The translations under genes were made by a program, and so were the position numbers. A DNA stretch of 64,000 bases from Mycobacterium sp. 1245111.1 (GTDB lineage: Bacteria > Actinomycetota > Actinomycetes > Mycobacteriales > Mycobacteriaceae): assembly GCF_001673405.1 (NCBI RefSeq), contig NZ_LZLV01000112.1, forward strand, positions 124,001 through 188,000. The letters are read 5' to 3'. This document shows positions 43,975-52,870 of the stretch, piece after piece. The notes under the pieces were generated by a model. That model saw only the letters and a list, made by a program, of their open reading frames with translations. It did not search any database and was not told the DNA's origin. The number at the start of each line of letters is the position of its first letter. The stretch's first letter is position 1.

Positions 43975-44072
43975 GGTCGGTTGGTTCGCGGCACGCCCCC
44001 GGAGTGTGCCCACGACCGCTGTGCCGATCAGACAAGGCGGTCTCGGCTTCGAGGTGCCGGATGGAGGAACCG

Positions 44073-45359
44073 ATGGCTGAAGACCTCACCGCGGTCAACT
44101 TCTTTCGAGACAAGCGGGTTACCGACAACCCCTACCCGTTCTTCGAAGCACTGCGTAACCGCTCGCCGGTGACTCCGGAAAATCATCACGGCGTGGTGAT
44201 GGTGACCGGATGGCAGGAAGCTGTTGACGTCTACAACGACGCCGACACGTTCTCATCCTGCGTCTCGGTGAGCGGCCCCTTCCCCGGCTTTCCGGTGCCA
44301 CTGGAGGGCGACGACGTCACTGAGACGATCGAAAAGCACCGCGACGAACTGCCTTTCAGCGACCAACTGCCAACGTTGGATCCACCGACGCACACCAACC
44401 ACCGTGCCTTGCTGATGCGGCTGATCACCCCCAAGAGGCTCAAAGAGAACGAAGACGCCATGTGGGCGCTCGCCGACGAGCTCCTCGACGGCTTCCTCGT
44501 CGGTGGCCAAGGCGAGTTCATCGGGGGATTCGCCGGCCCGTTCACGCTGCGAGTGATCGCCGACCTCCTCGGAGTCCCGCACGAAGACCGGCCCGAATTG
44601 ATCGAGCGCCTCGCCCGCGGCACTCACGGTGGAGCCCTCGGCAACGCCGACAAGACGCTGAACCAGACGCCGCTGGAATACCTGTACGACATTTTCGCGA
44701 CCTACGTCCAGGACCGACGGGACGAGCCGCGCGACGACGTACTGACCGGCTTGGCCACGGCATTGTTTCCGGACGGAACCACGCCGGACGTCGCCGACGT
44801 GGTTCGGGTGGCGACCAATGTCTTCTCCGCCGGTCAGGAGACCACGGTTCGGCTTCTGAGCAGCGCGCTGCAGATCATCGGGGAGCGCCCCGACATCCAG
44901 CGCAGCCTGCGCGACGACCGCAGTAAGTTGCCAAACTTCATCGAGGAATGCCTGCGTATCGAAAGCCCTGTGAAGGGCGACTTCCGGTTGTCGCGTCGGC
45001 CGACGACGATCGGCGACAAGACAATTGGCGCTGGCACCACGGTGATGGTTCTCAATGCGGCGGCGAACCGAGACCCCCGCCGGTTCGACGACCCGGGCAC
45101 TTTCGACCTAGATCGAAAGAACGCCCGCCAGCACCTGGCGTTCGGTCGCGGCATACACAGTTGTGCAGGCGCACCGCTGGCGCGTGCCGAGACCCGCGTC
45201 GGTATCGAACGGTTGCTCGACCGCACCACCGACATCCGAATCAGCGAAGCTCACCACGGGCCACCCAGTGACCGTCGATACCGCTACATCCCGACCTACG
45301 TCCTGCGTGGACTCATCGAGCTGCACCTGGAATTCGACGTGAACGGCGAGGGATCGTGA
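44073..45359 (+). CDS. Cytochrome P450 with adjacent ferredoxin (428 aa)
   Basis: ATG at 44073 with GGAGG five bases upstream. A further ATG lies at 44061, and a longer frame to 43788 is unlikely. Hallmarks: I-helix SAGQETTVR near 252, ExxR in IEECLRIES near 290 and heme loop LAFGRGIHSCAGAPLAR near 355. It is a paralogue of the P450s at 26333 and 52865 (shared LITPKRLKENED block and YIPTYVLRGL end). The stop overlaps the ferredoxin start (GTGA), which makes that ferredoxin its probable electron donor. Confidence 0.94.
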   Translation: MAEDLTAVNFFRDKRVTDNPYPFFEALRNRSPVTPENHHGVVMVTGWQEAVDVYNDADTFSSCVSVSGPFPGFPVPLEGDDVTETIEKHRDELPFSDQLPTLDPPTHTNHRALLMRLITPKRLKENEDAMWALADELLDGFLVGGQGEFIGGFAGPFTLRVIADLLGVPHEDRPELIERLARGTHGGALGNADKTLNQTPLEYLYDIFATYVQDRRDEPRDDVLTGLATALFPDGTTPDVADVVRVATNVFSAGQETTVRLLSSALQIIGERPDIQRSLRDDRSKLPNFIEECLRIESPVKGDFRLSRRPTTIGDKTIGAGTTVMVLNAAANRDPRRFDDPGTFDLDRKNARQHLAFGRGIHSCAGAPLARAETRVGIERLLDRTTDIRISEAHHGPPSDRRYRYIPTYVLRGLIELHLEFDVNGEGS

Positions 45360-45550
45360 AGGTATCCGTCGACGAGGACCGCTGCCGTGGCCACGGGATG
45401 TGCCTGACACTCTGCCCCGATCTCTTCGAGCTCTCCGACGACGGCTACGCCGTCGCAACCTCGGCCGAAGTGCCCGCGCATCTAGAGAGCACGGCCACCG
45501 ACGCCGTGGCGAACTGCCCCGAACGAGCAATCGTCATCACTGACCACTGA
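45356..45550 (+). CDS. P450-associated 3Fe-4S-type ferredoxin
   Basis: 64 residues from a GTG overlapping the P450 stop. The cluster motif is DRCRGHGMCLTLCP, giving Cys10, Cys16 and Cys20 with His13 where a fourth Cys would be, plus Cys near 54 in NCPERAI. This C-x2-H-x2-C-x3-C-P pattern is the known mycobacterial P450 ferredoxin type (as FdxA-like partners of CYPs). It shuttles single electrons from a reductase to the P450. It is the only ferredoxin seen in the window, so it may serve the other P450s as well. Confidence 0.95.
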   Translation: MKVSVDEDRCRGHGMCLTLCPDLFELSDDGYAVATSAEVPAHLESTATDAVANCPERAIVITDH

Positions 45551-45562
45551 GAAGGAGACGTA

Positions 45563-46576
45563 GTGTCCACGGGCCACAACAGCAAGTTCCAGGCGCTCAT
45601 CGCGCGAAAACAAGAGGATCGCATCGAGACGCAGGTCGAGACACTCGACACCTCCGAGCTGCCGCCTGGAGAAGTGCTCGTCAAGGTGCACTACTCGAGC
45701 GTCAACTACAAGGATGCCTTAGCGGTCACGCCGAAAGGCGCTGTGGTACGCGAATATCCGATCGTGCCCGGTATCGACCTGACCGGCGAGGTGGTGGAAT
45801 CAGACTCCGACGACTTCGCCGTGGGCGAGCTGGTGCTGGCGCACGGTTATGACATCGGCACCGCCAGGCACGGCGGTTACGCCGAATACGCTCGCATTCC
45901 AGCGGATTGGGTGGTCAAACTGGGATCGCTCAGCCCGCACGAAGGTGCTGCGATCGGAACCGCCGGATTCACCGCCGCGATGAGCGTGGCTGCCCTCCAG
46001 CGACACGGAATCACACCCGACGACGGGCCGATCGTGGTGACGGGTGCAACCGGCGGCGTTGGCTCGGTCAGCATCGACCTGCTCAGCGCGGCGGGCTTTC
46101 ACGTCGTCGCATCGACCGGCAAGCCCGAGGCCGCCGACCGCCTCAAGGCCCTGGGTGCGGCCGAGGTCATCGGCCGCCTGCCCGAAGACCCCGACGCCAA
46201 GCCGCGTCCCCTCGGCAAGACGCGATGGGCCGGAGCGGTCGACTGCGTCGGAGGCGCTACGCTCGCCGACGTTCTCAGCACTGTGCGTTACGGCGGTGCG
46301 GTCGCGGCGAGCGGGCTGACCGGAGGCGCCGGCCTTCAGACGACGGTCATGCCGTTCATATTGCGCGGCGTGGCACTACTCGGCATCGACTCAGTGCAAT
46401 GGCCCATCGCTGCCCGCCGCGAATTGTGGGCTGCGCTAGGCGGTTCGAGCAAGCCGCGGCATCTTTCGGACGTCGTCCACGATGTCGCCGTCAAGGATGT
46501 GACCGAAGTGCTCGACCAGGTCCGCGCCGGAAAATTCCTCGGCCGCGCAGTGGTTCGTGTCAAGGGCGGCTTCTAA
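45563..46576 (+). CDS. AcuI/YhdH-type medium-chain reductase (acryloyl-CoA reductase family)
   Basis: 337 residues from a GTG with AAGGAG upstream. The zinc-free MDR fold shows HYSSVNYKDALAVTPKG near residue 44, VPGIDLTGEVV, then the cofactor motif TGATGGVGSVSIDLL near 160. The length and SSVNYKDAL signature match the YhdH/AcuI group, which reduces acryloyl-CoA or related enones with NADPH. It is 12 nt behind the ferredoxin. It could reduce an unsaturated CoA intermediate or a small toxic by-product of the pathway. Confidence 0.88.
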   Translation: MSTGHNSKFQALIARKQEDRIETQVETLDTSELPPGEVLVKVHYSSVNYKDALAVTPKGAVVREYPIVPGIDLTGEVVESDSDDFAVGELVLAHGYDIGTARHGGYAEYARIPADWVVKLGSLSPHEGAAIGTAGFTAAMSVAALQRHGITPDDGPIVVTGATGGVGSVSIDLLSAAGFHVVASTGKPEAADRLKALGAAEVIGRLPEDPDAKPRPLGKTRWAGAVDCVGGATLADVLSTVRYGGAVAASGLTGGAGLQTTVMPFILRGVALLGIDSVQWPIAARRELWAALGGSSKPRHLSDVVHDVAVKDVTEVLDQVRAGKFLGRAVVRVKGGF

Positions 46577-46695
46577 TTAACGAAACCCGCTGCGGCGCGG
46601 GCGATATACCCAAACACCAGATATCCGGACTCAATATTTTCGGTTACCAACTGTAGGACCGAGACGACGTTTCTCGGTAGAGAAAGGAACGCATC

Positions 46696-47886
46696 ATGGG
46701 CCAGCTTTCCCACCGGGTTGACGTCCCGTTCCCACTGTTCGACGCCGACAACCACCTGTACGAGCCCGAAGAAGCACTCACCAAATTCCTGCCGAAGGAA
46801 TACAAGGACGTCGTCCAGTACGTCCAGGTCAATGGTCGGACCAAAATCGCCTTGCGCGGCCAGATCAGCAACTACATCCCCAACCCGACCTTCTCCGTCG
46901 TCGCCAAACCTGGTGCGTGGGAAGAGTATTTCAAATTCGGCAACCCCGACGGCAAGAGCCGCCGTGAGCTGTTCGGCGAACCGATGAAATCAATCCCGGC
47001 GTTTTTCGAGCCCGCCCCGCGGCTCGAGCTGATGAATGAGCTAGGCATAGAGCGATCATTGATGTTTCCGACGCTTGCCAGCCTCATCGAAGAACGACTA
47101 CGCGACGATCCGCTGACAATCCATGTTCTGATCCATGCTCTGAACGAGTGGCTCGACGAAGTGTGGGGATTCAATTACCAGAACCGGATTTTCACCACGC
47201 CTGTCATCACACTCCCTATCGTCGAGAAGGCCATCGAAGAACTCGACTGGGCGGTAAGCCGCGGTGCGCGTGCAATTTTGATCCGCCCGGCTCCAGTGCC
47301 GGGATTCCGCGGGCCGCGGTCGTTTGCGGTTCCTGAATTCGACCCCTTCTGGCAGCGCTGCGTCGAGCACGACATCCTTGTCACGATGCACTCGAGCGAC
47401 AGCGGATACGCCCGCTACACGTCCGAGTGGGACGGTGCCGATCAAGAAATGCTGCCGTTCCAAACAAACGCGATGGTGATCCTCAACGAATGGCGGCCTA
47501 TTCAAGACGCGGTGGCTTCGTGGGTGATTCACGGCGCGCTGTTCCGGTTCCCCGCACTCAAGGTGGCCGTGATCGAGGCGGGATCCAAGTGGCTGTACCC
47601 GCTGCTGGACAGCATGGCCGAGGTATACCGCAAAGCACCTGAGGCCTTCCTGGGTGACCCGATCCAGGAGATCACCAACCGCATCCACATCAGTCCTTTC
47701 TTCGAAGACAGCATCGATGATTTGATCGATGTCGTCGGAGTCGACCGCATCCTGTACGGCTCGGACTACCCGCATCCGGAAGGGCTGGCAGAGCCGACCC
47801 ACTACGTCACAGCTCTCGACCACCTACCTCAGGACGATCAGGCAAAGATCATGGGCGGCAATCTATCTCGACTCGTCACTGTTTGA
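46696..47886 (+). CDS. Amidohydrolase-family metal-dependent hydrolase, second copy
   Basis: 396 residues with AGAAAGGAAC upstream. ACMSD-like amidohydrolase fold: FDADNHLYEPEEAL near residue 10, VTMHSSDSGY near 230 and ILYGSDYPHPEG near 350 (catalytic Asp). It differs from the copy at 15776 in the N-terminal motif and insertions, so it is not a recent duplicate. The family decarboxylates or hydrolyses cyclic carboxylic acids. It is followed by an MFE2-like SDR and an NTF2-flavoprotein and is likely in their transcript. Confidence 0.86.
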   Translation: MGQLSHRVDVPFPLFDADNHLYEPEEALTKFLPKEYKDVVQYVQVNGRTKIALRGQISNYIPNPTFSVVAKPGAWEEYFKFGNPDGKSRRELFGEPMKSIPAFFEPAPRLELMNELGIERSLMFPTLASLIEERLRDDPLTIHVLIHALNEWLDEVWGFNYQNRIFTTPVITLPIVEKAIEELDWAVSRGARAILIRPAPVPGFRGPRSFAVPEFDPFWQRCVEHDILVTMHSSDSGYARYTSEWDGADQEMLPFQTNAMVILNEWRPIQDAVASWVIHGALFRFPALKVAVIEAGSKWLYPLLDSMAEVYRKAPEAFLGDPIQEITNRIHISPFFEDSIDDLIDVVGVDRILYGSDYPHPEGLAEPTHYVTALDHLPQDDQAKIMGGNLSRLVTV

Positions 47887-47985
47887 TCGCGAGCCGAGTG
47901 GACGGCTCCCAGTCAACACCCACGCATCAGCGCGCCACCTACGGCTGTGGTCGCCTTTCAGCCGGTTCTTTCGAAAGGAAACGCG

Positions 47986-48936
47986 ATGATTGATTTCAAG
48001 GATCAAGTGGCGGTGGTGACTGGGGCCGGCCGTGGACTAGGTCGGCTATACGCTCTGGACCTGGCGAAGCGCGGAGCTTCGGTCGTAGTAAATGACCTCG
48101 GTGGCTCCATGCACGGTGAGGGAGCTGACAGCACGGTTGCCGATGAGGTGGTTGCCGAGATCACCGCCGGCGGTGGTATTGCAGTCGCGTCCCACGAGTC
48201 GGTGGACAGTCCCGAGGGCGGCGAGGCGATCGTGCAGACCGCCGTCGAGCGCTTCGGACGCCTCGACGCCGTCATCAGCAACGCGGGCATTTTCAACAGC
48301 ATCCACTTCGACGAGATGACCCCGGCCACCTGGCGCCAGATGTTGGCCGTTCATCTCGACGGCGGCTTCTATTTGAGTCAACCGGCATTCAAGGTGATGA
48401 AGAAGCAGAAATACGGCAGGTTTGTGTTCATTTCCTCCTCTGGAGGCATGTTCGGGCAACACCTCGAGGCGCACTACGCGGCCGCAAAAGCAGGACTGGT
48501 CGGACTGAGCAACGTCATCGCTCTTGAGGGCGCCGACCACGGCATTCTCTCCAATACAGTTCTGCCCTTTGGTTTTTCGCGCATGGTTACCGAGACGGTG
48601 GATCCAGAGACATTGAAGAATCTGGGCTTGCTGGAGCTCATCGGCCCGGAAAAGGTCGTGCCTATCGTCACCTATTTGGCCAGCCGCGCTTGCGAATCCA
48701 GCCATCAGAACTACTCGGCATGTGCCGGCCGATATGCGCGCGTATTCGTTGGTCTAGGCGATGGTTGGCTACCCGACGCTAAGCAGGTGATTTCCGCGGA
48801 TGACGTAGCCGACAACTTCGACCGCGTGGCGGCCACCGAGCCGTACGCCGTGCCCGGCAACATCTACGAAGAGCTGCTAGCGGTGGTAGGCCGTCTAGGC
48901 GGTGCTGGCGCGGGTTTCGATGCACCCGCAACATAG
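47986..48936 (+). CDS. SDR of the MFE2/17-beta-HSD4 hydroxyacyl-CoA dehydrogenase type
   Basis: 316 residues from the ATG at 47986 with GAAAGGA upstream. A longer frame to 47947 is unlikely. TGAGRGLGRLYAL near residue 13 and VVVNDLGGSMHG near 36 are the diagnostic marks of the 3-hydroxyacyl-CoA dehydrogenase domain of peroxisomal multifunctional enzyme 2. SNAGIFN and HYAAAKAGLVG (Tyr/Lys near 165) complete the site. It likely oxidises a (3R)-hydroxyacyl-CoA, consistent with the double-hotdog hydratase at 40080. It overlaps the next gene by about 17 nt. Confidence 0.88.
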   Translation: MIDFKDQVAVVTGAGRGLGRLYALDLAKRGASVVVNDLGGSMHGEGADSTVADEVVAEITAGGGIAVASHESVDSPEGGEAIVQTAVERFGRLDAVISNAGIFNSIHFDEMTPATWRQMLAVHLDGGFYLSQPAFKVMKKQKYGRFVFISSSGGMFGQHLEAHYAAAKAGLVGLSNVIALEGADHGILSNTVLPFGFSRMVTETVDPETLKNLGLLELIGPEKVVPIVTYLASRACESSHQNYSACAGRYARVFVGLGDGWLPDAKQVISADDVADNFDRVAATEPYAVPGNIYEELLAVVGRLGGAGAGFDAPAT

Positions 48937-50677
48937 TTCGGTACAGGGCTGGCTCGCCGAGTTCGAGTCGGCGCTCCAGGATTGCGATGCATCCCGTCTC
49001 GCTGCACTATTCGTTGAGGACTCGTATCTGCGCGACAGTGGCGCGTTGACTTTCGACTATCGCCAATTTCACGGACGAGACGCGTTGATCGACCGTTTGC
49101 GCAAGTCCGCTGACACCGTCCATCCGACGAACGTGCGTTTAGGCGTTGACTGGCCCTCACCTGAAGTCCGCGACGATCCGCCAGTGGTGACTATCTTCTT
49201 TACCTTCGAAGTGCGGGCAGGCGAAGCAGTCGGGTTGCTGTACGGCGTCCCCGACCCTTCGTCCCGGTTTGGTTTCCTCGGGCGGTCGCTATACACGCGG
49301 CTCGAAAAGGTAAGGGGCACACCGCACACTGAAGTGCATCCCCGCGGCCGCGGCTTCGTCGCAGCCAGAGCGGGCGAGAATTGGCTAGAGGCACGAGAGC
49401 GACAGCGGGCGTTCAAAGACACGGACCCGCAGGTGCTTATTGTGGGTGCGGGTCAAGCCGGGACCATGACGGGTGCCTACCTCAAAAAACTAGGCGTGTC
49501 GTATCTGATCGTGGACTCCAACGCTAATGCCGGAGATAACTGGCGCAAACGTTACCGTTCGCTGACCCTTCACAACCCGATCGAAATGAATGGGTTCCCC
49601 CTGCTGCAGTACCCCGAACACTACCCGCAGTACCTATCTCGGGATCTCGTCGCAGACTGGCTGAAAATCTACAGCAGCTACTTCGACCTGGACATCTGGT
49701 TTTCGACCCGGTTTACAGGAGCCGACTACGACGACCGTGCCGGAAAGTGGGTGGCTACGGTCATCACCTCCGCCGATCACCACCGCGAGTTGCGCCCACA
49801 GCACATCGTTCTTGCCTCCGGCGGTATCGGTGGCAAGCCGAATATTCCGGATCTACCGGGCCTCGCCACTTTCACGGGACAAACTATGCATTCGTCGGCC
49901 TTCACCGACGCTTCGGCGTGGGTCGGCAAGAAAGCCATCGTCGTGGGCATGGGTTCGAGCGGACACGACATCGCACTCGACCTGACATCAAATGGCTGCA
50001 AGGTCACCATGATTCAACGCGGACCCATCATGGTCCAAAATGTCGACACGGCAAACCAAGCCTATGCCAGCTACTTCGACGGAACACCGGCTGAACAAGT
50101 CGACCTCCACTACGGGGTCGGACTAATCCAGCCGCTTCGCCTAGCTGCGTCGAAGGATTACCACGCTCGAGCGAAGGTGATGGACGCCGATCTGTTAGCC
50201 GGCCTCCGCGCGGCAGGTGTGCGCTTGCACGACGGGTATCAGGGAGCAGGGTGGCTTGATCTCTACTTGCGCACCGGAGGTGGTTACTACTTGAACGTCG
50301 GTGCCTCAGAGGCGATCATCGACGGCAGGATCTCCGTCGTGCAAGCCGATCGAATCGCCTCCTTCGTGCCGCGCGGGCTTCGTCTAGATGACGAAAGCGT
50401 CCTGGGGGCCGATCTCGTGGTGCTAGCGACCGGGTATCAGAACCGGCAGGCCGAGGTCGAGGACTGGTTCGGCGTCGACGTCGCCCGCCGAACCGGGCCG
50501 ATCGCTCGCCTCGACAGCGAGGGAGAGTGGGCCAACATGTGGGGGCAAACGGCACAGCCGGGGCTGTGGTTCAACGGGGGTGGTCTCAATCAAGTTCGGC
50601 CCGGCTCAAAGGTTTTGACCAACCTGATCAAGGCTGACCTTGACGGTCTCATCCCATCCGCTCTGCGGCGAACCTAG
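48920..50677 (+). CDS. NTF2-like domain fused to flavoprotein monooxygenase
   Basis: 585 residues from the ATG at 48920. A GTG at 48902 is an alternative, and both overlap the SDR. The first 130 residues are an NTF2-like domain (ALFVEDSYLRDSGALTF near 35). A flavin monooxygenase of YUCCA/FMO type follows: FAD motif IVGAGQAGTMTGAYL near 175, then NADPH motif VVGMGSSGHDIALDL near 350 and ATGYQN near 500. The FMO fingerprint FxGxxxHS appears as FTGQTMHSSAF. Such fusions occur in fungi and actinomycetes. The NTF2 part may position or bind the substrate. It likely oxygenates a nitrogen, sulfur or ketone site. Confidence 0.9.
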   Translation: MHPQHSSVQGWLAEFESALQDCDASRLAALFVEDSYLRDSGALTFDYRQFHGRDALIDRLRKSADTVHPTNVRLGVDWPSPEVRDDPPVVTIFFTFEVRAGEAVGLLYGVPDPSSRFGFLGRSLYTRLEKVRGTPHTEVHPRGRGFVAARAGENWLEARERQRAFKDTDPQVLIVGAGQAGTMTGAYLKKLGVSYLIVDSNANAGDNWRKRYRSLTLHNPIEMNGFPLLQYPEHYPQYLSRDLVADWLKIYSSYFDLDIWFSTRFTGADYDDRAGKWVATVITSADHHRELRPQHIVLASGGIGGKPNIPDLPGLATFTGQTMHSSAFTDASAWVGKKAIVVGMGSSGHDIALDLTSNGCKVTMIQRGPIMVQNVDTANQAYASYFDGTPAEQVDLHYGVGLIQPLRLAASKDYHARAKVMDADLLAGLRAAGVRLHDGYQGAGWLDLYLRTGGGYYLNVGASEAIIDGRISVVQADRIASFVPRGLRLDDESVLGADLVVLATGYQNRQAEVEDWFGVDVARRTGPIARLDSEGEWANMWGQTAQPGLWFNGGGLNQVRPGSKVLTNLIKADLDGLIPSALRRT

Positions 50678-50798
50678 GAGCGCTGCTCGGAAGAAGGTCA
50701 AGTCGCAGCGATGGTCGAAGCCGGCCAGCTCACGGACAGGGCGGGATGTGCGGGAATTGTTCTTTAGCAACGTTTTCGCCGTTTCGGCTGGGGGTGTT

Positions 50799-51425
50799 TT
50801 AGTGCGGCACGCTGGTGCTAGTGGCCCCGATGCTGTGGAGGGAGCTGACGACGTATTTCGCGAGCAGGTTGTCGCGGCCGGGTGTGGGGTCGCGCAGTGT
50901 CGTGAGTAAGGCGTAGAGGCCGAGCAGGAAGAAGACGGCGGAATGAAACGAGTCCACGTCGGGGCGGGTTTCTCCGCGGTTGCGGGCGCGCAGAATTTCT
51001 GCCGCGAGGAGCACGATGGTGGGGTGGTCGGTCCATTCATCGCCCTCGGGGCGGGCTGATGAGAAGTACAGGCCCAGTACGTCGCGGAATAGCAGTGGCC
51101 CCCAACGGTCTTCGAGGTCGATGACGAGGCGGACGATTTCGTTCAGGACCGCCGGCAGGTCGCGTTCGTTTGTGAGGAAGTGGGCTAGTTCGTCGGCGAC
51201 GCGGCTTTCCTCACGGCGGATCAGCTCGAGCAGGACGTGTTCGCGGGTGGGGAAATGGAAGTTGAATGTCGAGCGCGCTACCCCGGCGGCGGTGACTACG
51301 GCCTGAAGATCGGCGGCGGCTGTGCCTACGCGGGCGAATTCCTCGATGGCTGCGTCGAGTATCCGTTCCCGTGTTTGCTGACGCTGCGCAATGCGCTGGT
51401 TTGGTGCACCCCTCATCGCAGACAT
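50799..51425 (-). CDS. TetR-family regulator, sister of the 54571 gene
   Basis: 208 residues from an ATG at 51425, with a second ATG three codons later. HTH: TAAADLQAVVTAAGVARSTFNFHF, then PTREHVLLELIRREESR. The PT-x-EHVLLEL-x-RREE-x-R block, the WGPLLFRDVLGLYFSSARP segment and SAVFFLLGLYALLTT are shared with the TetR at 54571, so the two are duplicates. It faces the AveC gene at 51672 over a 246-nt gap that carries one of the four shared TTGAC-N5-TCAG promoters. Either sister could bind that motif. Confidence 0.9.
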   Translation of the reverse strand: MSAMRGAPNQRIAQRQQTRERILDAAIEEFARVGTAAADLQAVVTAAGVARSTFNFHFPTREHVLLELIRREESRVADELAHFLTNERDLPAVLNEIVRLVIDLEDRWGPLLFRDVLGLYFSSARPEGDEWTDHPTIVLLAAEILRARNRGETRPDVDSFHSAVFFLLGLYALLTTLRDPTPGRDNLLAKYVVSSLHSIGATSTSVPH

Positions 51426-51589
51426 TCTGGCTCATAGGTGGATTTTACTGAAGACTTTTTCCCAATTGGCAGTTGCGAAACGATCCACCGCGTCGGTCTT
51501 CTGCCTCATCAGTAGCCGGAAAGCCCATCTGCTTAAGTCATTTTGGGCCTGGCGAGATGACATAACCACTTTGTCTAACGGTCGTTTCG

Positions 51590-51618
51590 TTGACAAGCTT
51601 CAGCGAAACAGTTACACA
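51590..51618 (+). promoter_or_regulatory. Promoter of AveC copy 2, TTGAC-N5-TCAG type
   Basis: A -35 TTGACA (51590-51595), 17-nt spacer and -10 TACACA (51613-51618). The spacer begins AGCTTCAGCG, matching the TCAG position of three other promoters at 54309, 55465 and 63604. Transcription would begin about 45 nt before the AveC start at 51672. Here the TGAC-N4-GTCA palindrome seen in the others is degenerate. Confidence 0.55.
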
Positions 51619-51671
51619 TGGTGCGTCGCGTTGCGGCGTGAGTGTCATCCGATCCGTGAAGGGCTAGGGCC

Positions 51672-52793
51672 ATGACCGACCAGCAGACGAGACCGGAATC
51701 GGCCACCAGCAACCGGACGCGCCGACTCTCCGCGGTCTCGCTGCTGTGGTGGGTGGCCGGCATCGCGGTGCTCGTGTTTGTCGGTGTGCATGCCAAGTTG
51801 GGTGCCGATGAGGCCCGTATCGCCAACCCGCAGCCCTCAGAGCAGGCACGTCGCGCGGTCGAGAATCTGCCGAATTGGGCGCCGATGTGCAACACGTGGA
51901 CGTTGGTGATGATGCTGATCGGCGGCGCCGCGGTCGCCTACGGGTGGCGCAAACACCCGCGACACCCCTATTTGTTGTTGGTGTTGGCGGGGACGGCGCT
52001 GCCGTGGCTGGATCCGCAAGCCGACTGGGTGTCGTATTCGGTGTTCAGCCCGGATTTGTGGCACTTCCCGGTGGATTGGCCGTGGGTGTCGGTATCCCCG
52101 CTGATCGAACCGTTCGTCTGCATCGCCTACGCGTCGGTGCTCATCGTGCCCGCGTTTGTGGCGATGCCGCTGCTACGTAAGCTGCAGGCCGGTCGGCCGG
52201 TCGACAGCTTCATGTGGCGTCATCCGTTGATCACGTTGAGCGCGATCACTCTCGTGATCGGCTTCGCCTTGGACGCGGCGGTCGAGATCTTCTGCGTCAG
52301 CAAGCGTGTCTACGCCTACTCCCAGGTGCCCGAGTTCGGATCCATTTTCACCGGCCACTACAACCAGTTCCCGTTGCTGTGGGAAAGCGGTCTGGCCACC
52401 TCGATGATGATCGCGGCCTCAGTGATGGTTTACCGCGACGACACCGGGCGCACCCAAGCCGAGAAGCTCGCTCAGCGGCTGCGACTACTTCCCAGCCGCC
52501 CGGCGCTGGCGTCATTCCTGGTGATGTTCGCAGCGCTGAGCCTGTCCTATTTCGCGGTGTATGGCGGTGGATTCTTGACCATCCGGGCCGGCAAGCTGGC
52601 GACGGTGGTGGCCTGCCCCTGGCCGTTCCCGCAGACGAAAGTCTATGACCCGCAAGGCTTCTATGAGAAGTCCGGCCACCCCGGGCCGTTCTTTGACGGC
52701 AAATGGAACACCTGGCTGTCGGGGCAACCCGACGGCCGCCCAACCCTCAGCGGCCCCGTTCCGGCCGGGCGCTGCGGCCCCGGCCACGACTGA
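51672..52793 (+). CDS. AveC-family (spirocyclase-like) multipass membrane protein, copy 2
   Basis: 373 residues. The ATG follows GAAGGGC. About eight hydrophobic segments, starting with LLWWVAGIAVLVFVGVHAKL near residue 24. It shares blocks with copy 1: WESG/WES, VYRDDTG, KLAxxxxLLPSRPALASFLVMF, and the C-terminal VACPWPFPQTKVYDPQGFYEKSG before WNTW. The family is named after AveC of avermectin biosynthesis. The activity in mycobacteria is unknown. It is alone on its transcript and ends opposite a convergent P450, with a hairpin between. Confidence 0.82.
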   Translation: MTDQQTRPESATSNRTRRLSAVSLLWWVAGIAVLVFVGVHAKLGADEARIANPQPSEQARRAVENLPNWAPMCNTWTLVMMLIGGAAVAYGWRKHPRHPYLLLVLAGTALPWLDPQADWVSYSVFSPDLWHFPVDWPWVSVSPLIEPFVCIAYASVLIVPAFVAMPLLRKLQAGRPVDSFMWRHPLITLSAITLVIGFALDAAVEIFCVSKRVYAYSQVPEFGSIFTGHYNQFPLLWESGLATSMMIAASVMVYRDDTGRTQAEKLAQRLRLLPSRPALASFLVMFAALSLSYFAVYGGGFLTIRAGKLATVVACPWPFPQTKVYDPQGFYEKSGHPGPFFDGKWNTWLSGQPDGRPTLSGPVPAGRCGPGHD

Positions 52794-52850
52794 CGATCGC
52801 ATCCCGCATACGGCGCTGAATCGCGTTGTGCCCGAAGGAGAATGCGCGCA

Positions 52851-52870
52851 CGCTGACGAAAGTGTCAGCG
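52851..52870. terminator. Hairpin between convergent AveC and P450 genes
   Basis: CGCTGAC and GTCAGCG form a 7-bp stem with loop GAAAGT, overlapping the P450 stop codon and 58 nt beyond the AveC stop. There is no T-run, as is common for mycobacterial terminators. A bidirectional terminator role is inferred from the convergent setting. Confidence 0.4.

Noticed and set aside
46586..46601. CCCGC/GCGGG hairpin as terminator
   Set aside because: Stem of only five bases in GC-rich DNA, no T-run, and the next gene is in the same direction. Not distinguishable from chance.
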